Shown here in pieces: positions 23,776 through 31,559 of a DNA stretch of 64,000 nucleotides. The stretch comes from Rhodobiaceae bacterium UBA7804 (lineage in GTDB: Bacteria > Pseudomonadota > Alphaproteobacteria > Parvibaculales > Parvibaculaceae). The first letter of the stretch is position 1; each line of letters begins with the position of its first letter. The notes below the pieces were generated by a model, which ran no database searches, had not been told where the DNA came from, and worked only from the letters and a program-made list of their open reading frames with translations. The stretch is from contig DLCG01000017.1 in the NCBI GenBank assembly GCA_002480495.1, positions 307,885 through 371,884 of the forward strand, in the 5' to 3' direction. The position numbers and the translations under genes are program-made.

Positions 23776-25314
23776 TCACTTTTTCTTCTTGCCGGAAGGA
23801 AGCCCCGGAAGGCCGGGCGGCATGCCGCCACCGAAGCCCGAGCCGGGAAGCCCCGGAAGGCCGCCGCCGGAGAGCCCCTTGGGAAGCCCGGCGCCGCCGG
23901 AAGAAAGCGCCTTCTGCAGCGCCTTCGGATCGTTTGCGAGCTCCGGCGGGAGATCCGGCATCTGGCCGCCACCACCGCCGCCGAAAAGCTTCGACATCAT
24001 GCCGCCCTTCTGGCGGCCCATCGCCTTCATCATGTCCGCCATCTGGCGATGCATCTTGAGGAGGCGGTTGATTTCCTGAACCTCGGTGCCCGAGCCCTTC
24101 GCGACGCGCTTCTTGCGGCTCGCATTGAGAAGCTTCGGGTTAGCGCGTTCGGCCTTCGTCATGGAGGAAACGATGGCGATCTGGCGCTTGATCGTGCCGT
24201 CGTTCATATGCGCCTGGGCCGCCTGCATCTGCGCCTTGCCGACGCCCGGCAGCATGCCGAGGAGACCCTTCATGCCGCCCATCCGGCCCATCTGGCGAAG
24301 CTGTTCGGCAAGATCGTCGAGGTCGAACTGGCCCTTGCGGAGCCGCTCGGCCATCTTCTCCGCCTTTTCGGCGTCGATGGACTCGGCGGCCTTCTCGACC
24401 AGGCTGACGACGTCGCCCATGCCGAGAATGCGGCCGGCGACGCGGTCGGCGCGGAAATCCTCCAGCGCGTCCATCTTTTCGCCGGTGCCGAGAAGCTTGA
24501 TCGGAACGCCCGTGACGGCGCGCATGGAAAGCGCGGCGCCGCCGCGGCCGTCGCCGTCGACGCGGGTGAGCACGATGCCTGTGACGCCGATACGCGAATT
24601 GAACTGCTCGGCGACGTTGACCGCGTCCTGGCCGGTGAGGCTGTCGGCGACGAGAAGCGTCTCATGCGGATCGGCGATGTCGCGCACTTCCGCGACCTCG
24701 GCCATCAGCTCTTCGTCGATATGGATGCGGCCCGCCGTGTCGAGCATCAGCACGTCATAGCCGCCGAGCCGCGCGGCTTCGACGGCGCGCTTCGCTATGG
24801 CGACGGGCTGCTGGCCGGCGACGATCGGGAGCGTGGCAACGCCCACCTGTTCGCCGAGAATCTTCAGCTGTTCCTGCGCGGCGGGACGGCGCGTATCGAG
24901 CGAGGCCATCATGACCTTGCGCTTTTCACGCGCGGTGAGGCGCTTCGCGATCTTGGCAGTCGAGGTGGTTTTACCCGAGCCCTGCAGGCCCACCATCATC
25001 AGGACGACGGGAGATGCCGCGCGCAGCGAAATCGAGCTATCGGCCTCCGCGCCGCCCAGCATCTCGACCAGCTCGTCATGGACGATCTTGATGACCTGCT
25101 GGCCGGGGGTGACCGACTTCAGGACTTCCTGGCCGACCGCGCGCTCCTTGACCCGGTCGATAAAGCTTCGCGCGACGGGCAGCGCGACGTCGGCCTCGAG
25201 CAGAGCCCGGCGGACCTCGCGCATGGCCTCGTCGACATCCTTCTCCGAGAGCGCGCCGCGCCCCTTGAGCTTGGATAGAACGTCGCCGAGGCGGCCTGAC
25301 AGATTCTCGAACAC
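23776..25314 (-). CDS. ffh: signal recognition particle protein Ffh
   Basis: SRP GTPase that binds 4.5S RNA and signal sequences and docks with FtsY. 512 residues starting at GTG 25314. N domain, then G domain with GLQGSGKTTSTAKIAKRL, MLDTAGRIHIDEELMAEV and VLTRVDGDGRGGAALSM. A Met-rich M domain from about residue 330 ends in a Gly/Pro/Met-rich tail with a Lys cluster. An AAGGA lies about 13 nt before the start. First gene of the operon. Confidence 0.97.
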   Translation of the reverse strand: MFENLSGRLGDVLSKLKGRGALSEKDVDEAMREVRRALLEADVALPVARSFIDRVKERAVGQEVLKSVTPGQQVIKIVHDELVEMLGGAEADSSISLRAASPVVLMMVGLQGSGKTTSTAKIAKRLTAREKRKVMMASLDTRRPAAQEQLKILGEQVGVATLPIVAGQQPVAIAKRAVEAARLGGYDVLMLDTAGRIHIDEELMAEVAEVRDIADPHETLLVADSLTGQDAVNVAEQFNSRIGVTGIVLTRVDGDGRGGAALSMRAVTGVPIKLLGTGEKMDALEDFRADRVAGRILGMGDVVSLVEKAAESIDAEKAEKMAERLRKGQFDLDDLAEQLRQMGRMGGMKGLLGMLPGVGKAQMQAAQAHMNDGTIKRQIAIVSSMTKAERANPKLLNASRKKRVAKGSGTEVQEINRLLKMHRQMADMMKAMGRQKGGMMSKLFGGGGGGQMPDLPPELANDPKALQKALSSGGAGLPKGLSGGGLPGLPGSGFGGGMPPGLPGLPSGKKKK

Positions 25315-25539
25315 TGGTTCGCTAAATCCTTGTTACACAAAGCAAAAACGCTTCCGCGAGCGAATATCGCCGGCGGAAGGTGACCCGGGCGCGATGCCTC
25401 GGGCGGGTCGGGGCGTGTGCAATGTCCCGAAAACGTGGGCGGAACCTAGGGGCTCCCCGCCCTCAAGTCAACCTGAGGCAACTAAGAGTCATGCGGTAAT
25501 CAAGACTTTGCTAGCCGCATCAAATCTCGCTATTGAAAA

Positions 25540-25614
25540 TGGTGCCCTCTGTGGGGATCGGACCCACGTCTCCGACTTGTAAGGTCGGCGTCCTGACCAT
25601 TAGACGAAGAGGGC
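25540..25614 (-). tRNA. tRNA-Val (anticodon TAC) with substituted T55
   Basis: Read on the minus strand: acceptor GCCCTCT/AGAGGGC, D arm GTC..GAC with GG in the loop, anticodon stem CCGAC/GTCGG with loop CTTACAA (anticodon TAC), T stem GTGGG/CCCAC, discriminator A and encoded CCA. All stems pair. The T loop is TCCGATC, so the normally invariant T55 is C. The acceptor/D-arm look is closer to a tRNA-Glu body than to an ordinary tRNA-Val. It is next to a tRNA-like gene and a foreign-looking gene pair. It may be a second, non-standard tRNA-Val. Confidence 0.85.
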
Positions 25615-25616
25615 GC

Positions 25617-25688
25617 TGGTGGAGGCGGAGGGAATTGCACCCTCGGGGAACTGGGTGGGAGACCGAGACCCCGTACTGAACCGCCCCC
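25617..25688 (-). ncRNA. tRNA-like gene with encoded CCA, no normal D arm
   Basis: 72 nt on the minus strand, 2 nt before the tRNA-Val. Acceptor GGGGGCG pairs with CGCCTCC (one G-T), discriminator A, encoded CCA, and T arm GAGGG/CCCTC with loop TGCAATT (T54, C56, A57 and A58 kept, T55 replaced by G). The middle 37 nt do not give a D stem. GGGG (17-20) can pair with CCCC (41-44), enclosing a possible CTCCCAC loop that would read as anticodon CCC. It could be a divergent tRNA, a D-armless tRNA-like RNA or a decayed tRNA or tmRNA end. Strand and ends are clear; identity is not. Confidence 0.5.
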
Positions 25689-25700
25689 TATTCGACAGAC

Positions 25701-25733
25701 GAGGGCGTCTCAATCACCACTTGAGACGCCCTC
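25701..25733. repeat. perfect 13-bp inverted repeat (hairpin) at the end of the island gene
   Basis: Arms 25701-25713 (GAGGGCGTCTCAA) and 25721-25733 are exact complements around a 7-nt loop. It covers the last codons of the 25710 gene and precedes the tRNA-like gene by 12 bp. No T-run follows on the minus strand, so it is not an ordinary terminator. HUH enzymes bind and nick at hairpins, which makes its presence next to an HUH gene notable. Confidence 0.75.
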
Positions 25734-26165
25734 TCCATTTCTCAAAGACCTCCATTTCCCTTCCACATTTGCGATGAGCTCTTCGTTTTTCAGCCGACTT
25801 AGCTGAGGTGAAAGACTGGTGCGCTCTAAACCGGGCAGCCACCGCGCCTGAATACGCTCAAGAATTTCCAAGGCTGTAAGTCCCTCAGGAAAGACTTCTG
25901 CGAGCAACTCCAAGACCATTTCCTTTATCGTTAGCTGCCGCTTTACCTGTTCGTCCGTCTCTAATTTCATAGTCGACTGCACAACTCCGGCCTGCCCGTG
26001 CAAGGACGCAGGAGTTTCACGAGCAGACTTACCGCTCACACCTTTCCCCTGAATCCAACTGTAAAATTCCTCTGCAATCACCAGGAGCGGGCGCGCATCT
26101 CCACTCTTTTTAGCTGCTTCAGCTAGTTTCAGACATTCCAAACGCATCTCTTCGTCACGGCCCAT
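25710..26165 (-). CDS. small island protein with a winged-helix-like C-terminus, function unknown
   Basis: 151 residues. The N-terminal half is charged and helical (MRLECLKLAEAAKKSG). From about residue 80 the pattern TIKEMVLELLAEVFPEGLTA, ALEILERIQARWLPG, TSLSPQLSRLKNEELI, WRSL looks like a winged-helix DNA-binding unit. ATG 26165 has GAGGGGGTG upstream. Base use is visibly less GC-rich than in the neighbours. Its transcript would run through the 25701 hairpin into the tRNA-like gene and tRNA-Val, and it is divergent from the HUH gene. It could be the element's repressor. No family recognised. Confidence 0.65.
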   Translation of the reverse strand: MGRDEEMRLECLKLAEAAKKSGDARPLLVIAEEFYSWIQGKGVSGKSARETPASLHGQAGVVQSTMKLETDEQVKRQLTIKEMVLELLAEVFPEGLTALEILERIQARWLPGLERTSLSPQLSRLKNEELIANVEGKWRSLRNGEGVSSGD

Positions 26166-26472
26166 AAGGCACCCCCTCGCTTACTCGAACCCGGAAATCA
26201 TAGCAGTCGGAGTCCGGACTCGTCAACTCAAGAAGTACAAAGTTTTGAGATTCTGGAGTCCAAAAGAGCAAAAAGCGCACGGCGTGCGCCTACCCGCGCC
26301 AATGAGAAACGAGCGAGATTGACCCGACCGACCCTACGCAAAACAGCGACAGACGCCCACGCCCATCAGAACAAGTTTCCACTTTGTTCTTCAATGAGTT
26401 AGAGGTATCCTTGCGCCCTCAAGGCTGACGAGTCCCTCTTATGTAGTATGTCATGCTCAGGACAGCGACAAC
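26166..26472. promoter_or_regulatory. 307-bp divergent intergenic region rich in short palindromes
   Basis: Lower GC than its surroundings. It contains the perfect palindrome GAGTCCGGACTC (26210-26221), GCGCAC-GGC-GTGCGC (26275-26289) and a GAACAA...TTGTTC pair (26369-26389). It must hold the promoters of both island genes and could contain a nicking or replication site for the HUH protein. No ORF supported. Confidence 0.4.
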
Positions 26473-27054
26473 ATGATCCGTCACCAAGTCTCGCGAACCA
26501 GTTCCTTCATCAACCGCCGTCAGGCAGCTCACTTCTACCCGGCGGTTCGGCTAGCGCGCCGTTTGGGCCTGCCGCTGAACACCCATGTGACAATCAACTT
26601 CTACCATCTGGACTGCCCAGGGGAGGATGCGAGCCGCTATTTTGAGCGGCTGAGAGACAACCACTTCACACGCTGGCTCCGATACAAGCGCAGTCGCGGT
26701 GCACTAGGGGGAACTCCGACCTATTTGTGGGTCATCGAGAACCCCGGCGGCGGCCACCACCACGTCCATTGGGCATTGCACATACCAGAAGCCCTAAAGG
26801 AAGCGTTCGAGAAGAAATTGCCTCTGTGGTTAGAAGCAGTAGCGGGCGAGATCATCGACGAGCAGGGTGCGGTTCACAGCACCCCCATACCGGACGCTGA
26901 AGGGCTCGTGCGGTACCTCTTGAAGGGAACTCACAAAACCGTTGCAAAGCATCTTCGCGTGCGGCACAGGCCCCAAGGCACCGTAAGCGGCAAGCGGTGC
27001 GGAGTTAGCCGAAATTTGGGGCCAGCCGCCCGGCGGATGATGTTAGCTCCGTAG
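26473..27054 (+). CDS. HUH single-tyrosine Rep-like endonuclease
   Basis: 193 residues. Three motifs of rolling-circle Rep/HUH enzymes appear in order: a strand NTHVTINFYHL near 36-46 (motif I position), the metal-binding HUH H97-V-H99 in GGGHHHVHWALHIPE, and motif III Y148-L-L-K151 (YxxK) in GLVRYLLKGTHK, where Tyr148 would be the nucleophile. No helicase or primase domain follows. The C-terminus RCGVSRNLGPAARR is shared with uncharacterised alphaproteobacterial proteins I recall, often found without an integrase. The gene ends inside the last codons of convergent pncC (12-bp overlap). It probably nicks DNA of a small mobile element; replication versus transposition is open. Confidence 0.75.
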   Translation: MIRHQVSRTSSFINRRQAAHFYPAVRLARRLGLPLNTHVTINFYHLDCPGEDASRYFERLRDNHFTRWLRYKRSRGALGGTPTYLWVIENPGGGHHHVHWALHIPEALKEAFEKKLPLWLEAVAGEIIDEQGAVHSTPIPDAEGLVRYLLKGTHKTVAKHLRVRHRPQGTVSGKRCGVSRNLGPAARRMMLAP

Positions 27055-27525
27055 CGCTTCGACTAGGAGCCCAAGCGCCGCCTCGCTGAAGGCCCGCATA
27101 TTGGCCACGCGGTCGGCCGAGCCGGTGCTGACGGTAAGGGAGGCAGGACTGGGCCCCGCAAGGCCGATCACCGCCGTGCCCGGGCCGGGCCCGTAAGGCG
27201 AGCCGGAAGGGCCGGAGGCCCCCATTTCCGAGATCGCCCATGTGGCGCGGAACTTCTCGCGCACCACCTCCGCCATCGCCGCCACGTAAGGCTCGGTGAG
27301 GGGCTTCACATCCGGCGCGGGCGGGCCTTGAAGCGCGTAGAGCGCCTTCGCGGCGCCCCGCGTATAGATGACGGTCGACCCCAGATAGAAGGCGGAGGCG
27401 CCCGGCTGGGCGACGAGTGCTGCCGAAACGAGCCCGCCCATCGAGCTTTCGGAGAGCGCGAGCGTCTCGCCCCGCTTCTTCAGCAGGTCCGCGACCTCGG
27501 CGGCGAGCGGCAACAGCGTTTCCAT
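27043..27525 (-). CDS. pncC: nicotinamide-nucleotide amidase (CinA C-terminal domain)
   Basis: Deamidates NMN to nicotinate mononucleotide in the pyridine-nucleotide cycle. 160 residues, a stand-alone CinA-C domain. ETLALSESSMGGLVSAALVA matches the catalytic ES..TGG-type motif, though written SSMGG; later WAISEMGASGPSG and GTAVIGLAGP. ATG 27525 overlaps the PIG-L stop by one base; a GTG one codon earlier is possible. The foreign HUH gene overlaps its 3' end. Confidence 0.88.
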   Translation of the reverse strand: METLLPLAAEVADLLKKRGETLALSESSMGGLVSAALVAQPGASAFYLGSTVIYTRGAAKALYALQGPPAPDVKPLTEPYVAAMAEVVREKFRATWAISEMGASGPSGSPYGPGPGTAVIGLAGPSPASLTVSTGSADRVANMRAFSEAALGLLVEALRS

Positions 27526-28346
27526 CACAGGGCTCCATATTCGCGCACGGCATAGAACTCCTTGTCCCAGATGAGATAGAGGAGCCTTGTCGGCATCTTG
27601 TAGGCCTTGCGGACGAAATTCGCCTGGGCCGCATGGATCTTCCAGCCCCGGATCTTGGAGGCCGTGTTTCCCGGCGTCGAATGGGTGGGGAGTGGCTGAT
27701 TATCGGCAATGAAGCGGCCCGTCTTGCCGCCAAGCGTTACCAGCGAATTGCGCGGAATGAGCGGATAGACGATGTGGCGCGGGCCCTTATAGGCACCGCC
27801 GCCCGCCCGGAGCCGCTCTATCGCCTGCTCCGCGACAAGGCCCATCCGCATATGATCCTTGTGGCCGGTGGCGCCGCTGGCGGGCCAGAAGGCGACCACG
27901 AGATCGGGCGTATAGCGCTCCAGCGCCGCCGCGACACGGGCGACGAGTTCCTCCACCGGCTGGTCCGGCAGCCCGCCATCGGGGTAGTCCCAGACTTCCT
28001 GCTCGTCGATCCCGAGCGCAAAGCCGTTCTTCAGCGCCTCGGCCCGGCGGATGATCCCGAGTTCCTCCTGACGGCAGACCACCGGCGACTGCGTGCCCGC
28101 ATCGCCCGGTGTGGCCGTGACCATCGCGAGATAGGCCCCGTCCGCCTTGGCGGAGGTGAGAAGCCCGTTGATGAGCTGTTCGTCGTCGGGATGCGCGAAA
28201 ACGGCGAGAATCCGCCGCGCGCCGAGCTCGCGCGCAAGCGAGGGGACGCGCCGCGCCACCTTGTCGTCGAAAAGGCGGCGGAAACGCATGAAGACCGCCA
28301 GCGCGGCGAGCGCCAGCACCGCGAGAATGCCGAACAGCCAGAACAT
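27525..28346 (-). CDS. PIG-L family deacetylase, membrane-anchored
   Basis: 273 residues. One N-terminal membrane segment (about 2-20), then a zinc-dependent LmbE/PIG-L N-deacetylase domain with AVFAHPDDEQLING (AHPDDE at 51-56) and the second metal region ASGATGHKDHMRMG. The family removes acetyl groups from N-acetylglucosamine-type sugars; here the substrate is unknown. The anchor suggests an envelope glycoconjugate. Coupled to pncC by TGATG. Confidence 0.88.
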   Translation of the reverse strand: MFWLFGILAVLALAALAVFMRFRRLFDDKVARRVPSLARELGARRILAVFAHPDDEQLINGLLTSAKADGAYLAMVTATPGDAGTQSPVVCRQEELGIIRRAEALKNGFALGIDEQEVWDYPDGGLPDQPVEELVARVAAALERYTPDLVVAFWPASGATGHKDHMRMGLVAEQAIERLRAGGGAYKGPRHIVYPLIPRNSLVTLGGKTGRFIADNQPLPTHSTPGNTASKIRGWKIHAAQANFVRKAYKMPTRLLYLIWDKEFYAVREYGAL

Positions 28347-28428
28347 GGAGCCTCCCTCTACCCTGTCCTTCCTTCTACACCCCCACTACTGGCACAAGAG
28401 GCAAAAAAGGGCCATATATGCGCCCATC

Positions 28429-29298
28429 ATGACCGGCATGACGCACCATTTTCTGAAGATGAACGGGCTCGGCAACGACTTCGTCGTGCTGGACCTGCGC
28501 CGCGAACCGCTTGCGCTGACCGATGCGCTGGCGCGCGCCATCGCGAACCGGGAAACGGGCATCGGCTGCGACCAGCTCATCACCATCGAGGAACCGCGCA
28601 ATGGCGGCGATGCCTTCATGGGCATCCGCAACCAGGACGGCGGCACGGTGGAAGCCTGCGGCAATGCCGCTCGCTGCATCGGCAAGCTCATTCTGGAAGA
28701 GACCGGCAAGGACGCCGTCATCATCGAGACGCTGGGTGGCAACACGGTGGCGACGCGGGCGGACGCCGAAAACATCACCGTCGACATGGGCGAGCCGCGG
28801 CTGAAGTGGAACGAGATTCCGCTTTCCGAAGAATTCCAGGACACGCGCGGCATCGAACTCGAGGTAGGCCCGCTCGGAAACCCGATCATGCATTCGCCGG
28901 GCGTCGTCAATGTCGGCAACCCGCACGCGGTCTTCTTCGTCGACGATGTGGACGCGATCGAACTCGACCGCATCGGACCCATGCTCGAGCATCATCCGCT
29001 CTTTCCCGAGCGCGCGAACATTTCCGTGGCTGAGGTGATCTCGCCCACGCATCTGAAGATCCGCACATGGGAGCGCGGCGTCGGGCTGACAAAGGCCTGC
29101 GGCACCGCGGCCTGCGCCTCGACCGTCGCCGCGATCCGCCGCCGCAAGACGGAGCGCAGGATCACGGTGAGCCTGCCGGGCGGCGACCTCACCGTCGAAT
29201 GGCGCGAGGCGGACAACCACATCTACATGACGGGCGCCGCCGCGCTCGACTATGAAGGCGAAATCGATCCCGCGAAGCTGCTTGCGGGGGCGGCATGA
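28429..29298 (+). CDS. dapF: diaminopimelate epimerase
   Basis: Converts LL- to meso-diaminopimelate for lysine and peptidoglycan. About 286-289 residues. FLKMNGLGNDFVVLDLR at the N-terminus. The two catalytic Cys are in GTVEACGNAARCIGK and LTKACGTAACAS. The start is 28429 or the ATG three codons later; neither has a strong ribosome site, and the long upstream open frame is antisense to the PIG-L gene. It overlaps mtaB by ATGA. Confidence 0.96.
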   Translation: MTGMTHHFLKMNGLGNDFVVLDLRREPLALTDALARAIANRETGIGCDQLITIEEPRNGGDAFMGIRNQDGGTVEACGNAARCIGKLILEETGKDAVIIETLGGNTVATRADAENITVDMGEPRLKWNEIPLSEEFQDTRGIELEVGPLGNPIMHSPGVVNVGNPHAVFFVDDVDAIELDRIGPMLEHHPLFPERANISVAEVISPTHLKIRTWERGVGLTKACGTAACASTVAAIRRRKTERRITVSLPGGDLTVEWREADNHIYMTGAAALDYEGEIDPAKLLAGAA

Positions 29299-30557
29299 AG
29301 CGGCAGACGGAAATCGTCACCTTCGGCTGCAGGCTCAATGCCTATGAGTCGGAAGTGATGCGCGGCCATGCGGAAAAGGCGGGCCTCGACAACGCCATCG
29401 TCTTCAATACCTGCGCGGTGACGGCGGAAGCCGAACGCCAGGCGCGTCAGGCGATCCGCAAGGCGCGCCGCGAGAATCCGCAAGCGCGCATCATCGTGAC
29501 GGGCTGCGCGGCGCAGGTGAACCCGGACGCCTTCGCGGAGATGAGCGAAGTCGATCTCGTGATCGGCAATGACGAGAAGATGAAGGCCCAAAGCTGGGAG
29601 CCCGCGCTCGCGCTTCACGCGAACGAGAAGGTGCGCGTGAACGACATCATGTCGGTCACGGAGACGGCGGGCCATCTCGTGCAGGGCCTCGAAGGCCGCG
29701 CGCGCGCCTTCGTGCAGGTGCAGAACGGATGCGACCATCGCTGCACCTTCTGCATCATTCCCTATGGCCGCGGCCCCTCGCGCAGCGTGCCGGCCGGCGA
29801 GGTCGTCTCCCAGGTTCGCACGCTGGTCGAGAACGGCTACCGCGAGGTCGTGCTGACCGGCGTCGACATGACGTCTTACGGCGGCGATCTTCCGGGCCGC
29901 CCGAGCCTCGGCAATCTCGCAAGGCGCATCCTGAAGCTCGTGCCGGAACTCGAACGCCTGCGCCTTTCCTCGATCGACTCCATCGAGGCCGATGACGATC
30001 TGATGCGCCTCATCGCCGAGGAAGAACGGCTGATGCCGCATCTTCATCTTTCGCTGCAGGCGGGCGACGACATGATCCTGAAGCGCATGAAGCGGCGGCA
30101 TCTGCGCGACGACTCGATCCGCTTCTGCGAGGAAGCGCGGCGGCTGCGCCCCGACATCGTCTTCGGCGCGGACTTCATTGCGGGCTTTCCGACCGAGACG
30201 GATGAGATGTTCGAGAACACGATGCGCCTCGTCGACGAATGCGGGCTGACATGGCTGCATGTCTTTCCCTTCTCGCCCCGCCCCGGCACGCCCGCAGCGA
30301 AGATGCCGCAAGTGGCGCGCGAAACGGCGAAGGCGCGGGCCGACCGGCTGCGCGCGAAGGGCGCGGCGCGCGTGCTTGCACATCTGGAAGAAGGGCTCGG
30401 CGCGACGAAGCCGGTGCTCATGGAAACGCCGGTGCTTGGCCGCACGCATCAGTTCACGCCGGTGCGCGTGAAGGAAGAAGCGCGCGCGGGCGAGATCCTG
30501 CCGCTGCGGCTTGCCGCGCATGACGGAAAGAGTTTCGAAGGTTTGAGGGCGGCGTGA
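29295..30557 (+). CDS. mtaB: tRNA (t6A37) methylthiotransferase, MtaB type
   Basis: Radical-SAM methylthiotransferase that makes ms2t6A37. 420 residues. N-terminal UPF0004 domain with three Cys (FGCRLNAYE, FNTCAVTAEA, VTGCAAQVNP). Radical-SAM CX3CX2C in GCDHRCTFCIIPYGRG. A C-terminal TRAM-like part starts near VLMETPVLGRTHQF. It overlaps dapF by 4 bp and ftsY by GTGA, so dapF-mtaB-ftsY is one translationally coupled unit. Confidence 0.95.
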   Translation: MKRQTEIVTFGCRLNAYESEVMRGHAEKAGLDNAIVFNTCAVTAEAERQARQAIRKARRENPQARIIVTGCAAQVNPDAFAEMSEVDLVIGNDEKMKAQSWEPALALHANEKVRVNDIMSVTETAGHLVQGLEGRARAFVQVQNGCDHRCTFCIIPYGRGPSRSVPAGEVVSQVRTLVENGYREVVLTGVDMTSYGGDLPGRPSLGNLARRILKLVPELERLRLSSIDSIEADDDLMRLIAEEERLMPHLHLSLQAGDDMILKRMKRRHLRDDSIRFCEEARRLRPDIVFGADFIAGFPTETDEMFENTMRLVDECGLTWLHVFPFSPRPGTPAAKMPQVARETAKARADRLRAKGAARVLAHLEEGLGATKPVLMETPVLGRTHQFTPVRVKEEARAGEILPLRLAAHDGKSFEGLRAA

Positions 30558-31510
30558 GCGAGAGCGAGACGAAAACGGAAAACGGCGAGAAGAAGAAGTC
30601 GATCTTCCGCCGCATGAAGGAAGGGCTCACCCGCTCGACGAAGAACCTGTCGGACGGGATCACCGGCATCTTCACCAAGAAGAAGCTCGACGCCGCGACG
30701 CTGGAAGAGCTTGAAGACCTGCTGATCTCCGCCGATCTCGGTCTCGACGCAGCGGCTTCCGTCACCGAGGCCGTGGGCCGCGACCGCTACAACAAGGAAG
30801 TGAGCCCGGAGGAAGTCCGCGAGATTCTCGCAGGCGAGATCGCGAAGGTCCTGAAGCCGGTCGAGAAGCCGCTTGTGATCGACGCCACGAAAAAGCCCTT
30901 CGTCATCCTGATGACCGGCGTGAACGGCGCGGGCAAGACGACGACCATCGGCAAGATCGGCGCAAAACTGAAGGCGGAAGGCAAGAGCGTGATGCTCGCC
31001 GCGGGCGACACCTTCCGCGCGGCCGCCGTCGAGCAGTTGAAAGTCTGGGGCGAGCGGATCGGCTCCCCCGTCTGTGCGACGAAGATCGGCGGCGATGCGG
31101 CGGGCCTTGCCTATGAGGCACTGGCGCGCGCGAAGGAAGAAGGCACGGATGTGCTGATGATCGATACGGCCGGCCGCCTGCAGAACAAGGCCGACCTGAT
31201 GGCCGAGCTGGAGAAAGTGATCCGCGTGATGCGCAAGCTCGATCCCGAAACGCCACATGCGACGCTTCTCGTGCTCGACGCCACGACGGGACAGAACGCC
31301 GTGAACCAGGTGGAAATCTTCGGCCAGGTCGCGGGCATCACCGGCCTCGTGATGACGAAGCTCGACGGCACGGCGCGGGGCGGTATTCTCGTCGCCATCG
31401 CCAGGAAATTCGGGCTGCCGGTGCACCTGATCGGCGTCGGCGAGGGGATCGACGATCTCCAGACCTTCGATGCGGATGCCTATGCGAGGGCGATCACCGG
31501 CGCGAAATGA
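30554..31510 (+). CDS. ftsY: signal recognition particle receptor FtsY
   Basis: SRP receptor GTPase at the inner membrane. 318 residues beginning with GTG inside the mtaB stop (GTGA). Short charged N-terminus instead of the long acidic A domain of enterobacteria. NG domain with LMTGVNGAGKTTTIGKIGAK, AAGDTFRAAAVEQL, LMIDTAGRLQNKADLM and MTKLDGTARGG. Its partner Ffh is encoded 5 kb away in the same window. Confidence 0.97.
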   Translation: MSESETKTENGEKKKSIFRRMKEGLTRSTKNLSDGITGIFTKKKLDAATLEELEDLLISADLGLDAAASVTEAVGRDRYNKEVSPEEVREILAGEIAKVLKPVEKPLVIDATKKPFVILMTGVNGAGKTTTIGKIGAKLKAEGKSVMLAAGDTFRAAAVEQLKVWGERIGSPVCATKIGGDAAGLAYEALARAKEEGTDVLMIDTAGRLQNKADLMAELEKVIRVMRKLDPETPHATLLVLDATTGQNAVNQVEIFGQVAGITGLVMTKLDGTARGGILVAIARKFGLPVHLIGVGEGIDDLQTFDADAYARAITGAK

Positions 31511-31559
31511 TCCAGTGCCCCACCCCATGCGTAACTGAAGAGCCGGAACGGGAGCGAAT

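Noticed and set aside
25617..25688. Complete tmRNA (ssrA) gene
   Set aside because: The acceptor and T arm recall a tmRNA end, but there is no room for a tag-coding part or for the permuted two-piece form.
27043..27525. pncC truncated by the neighbouring island
   Set aside because: Length and C-terminus are normal for a stand-alone CinA-C domain; the overlap with the HUH gene is only 12 bp tail to tail.
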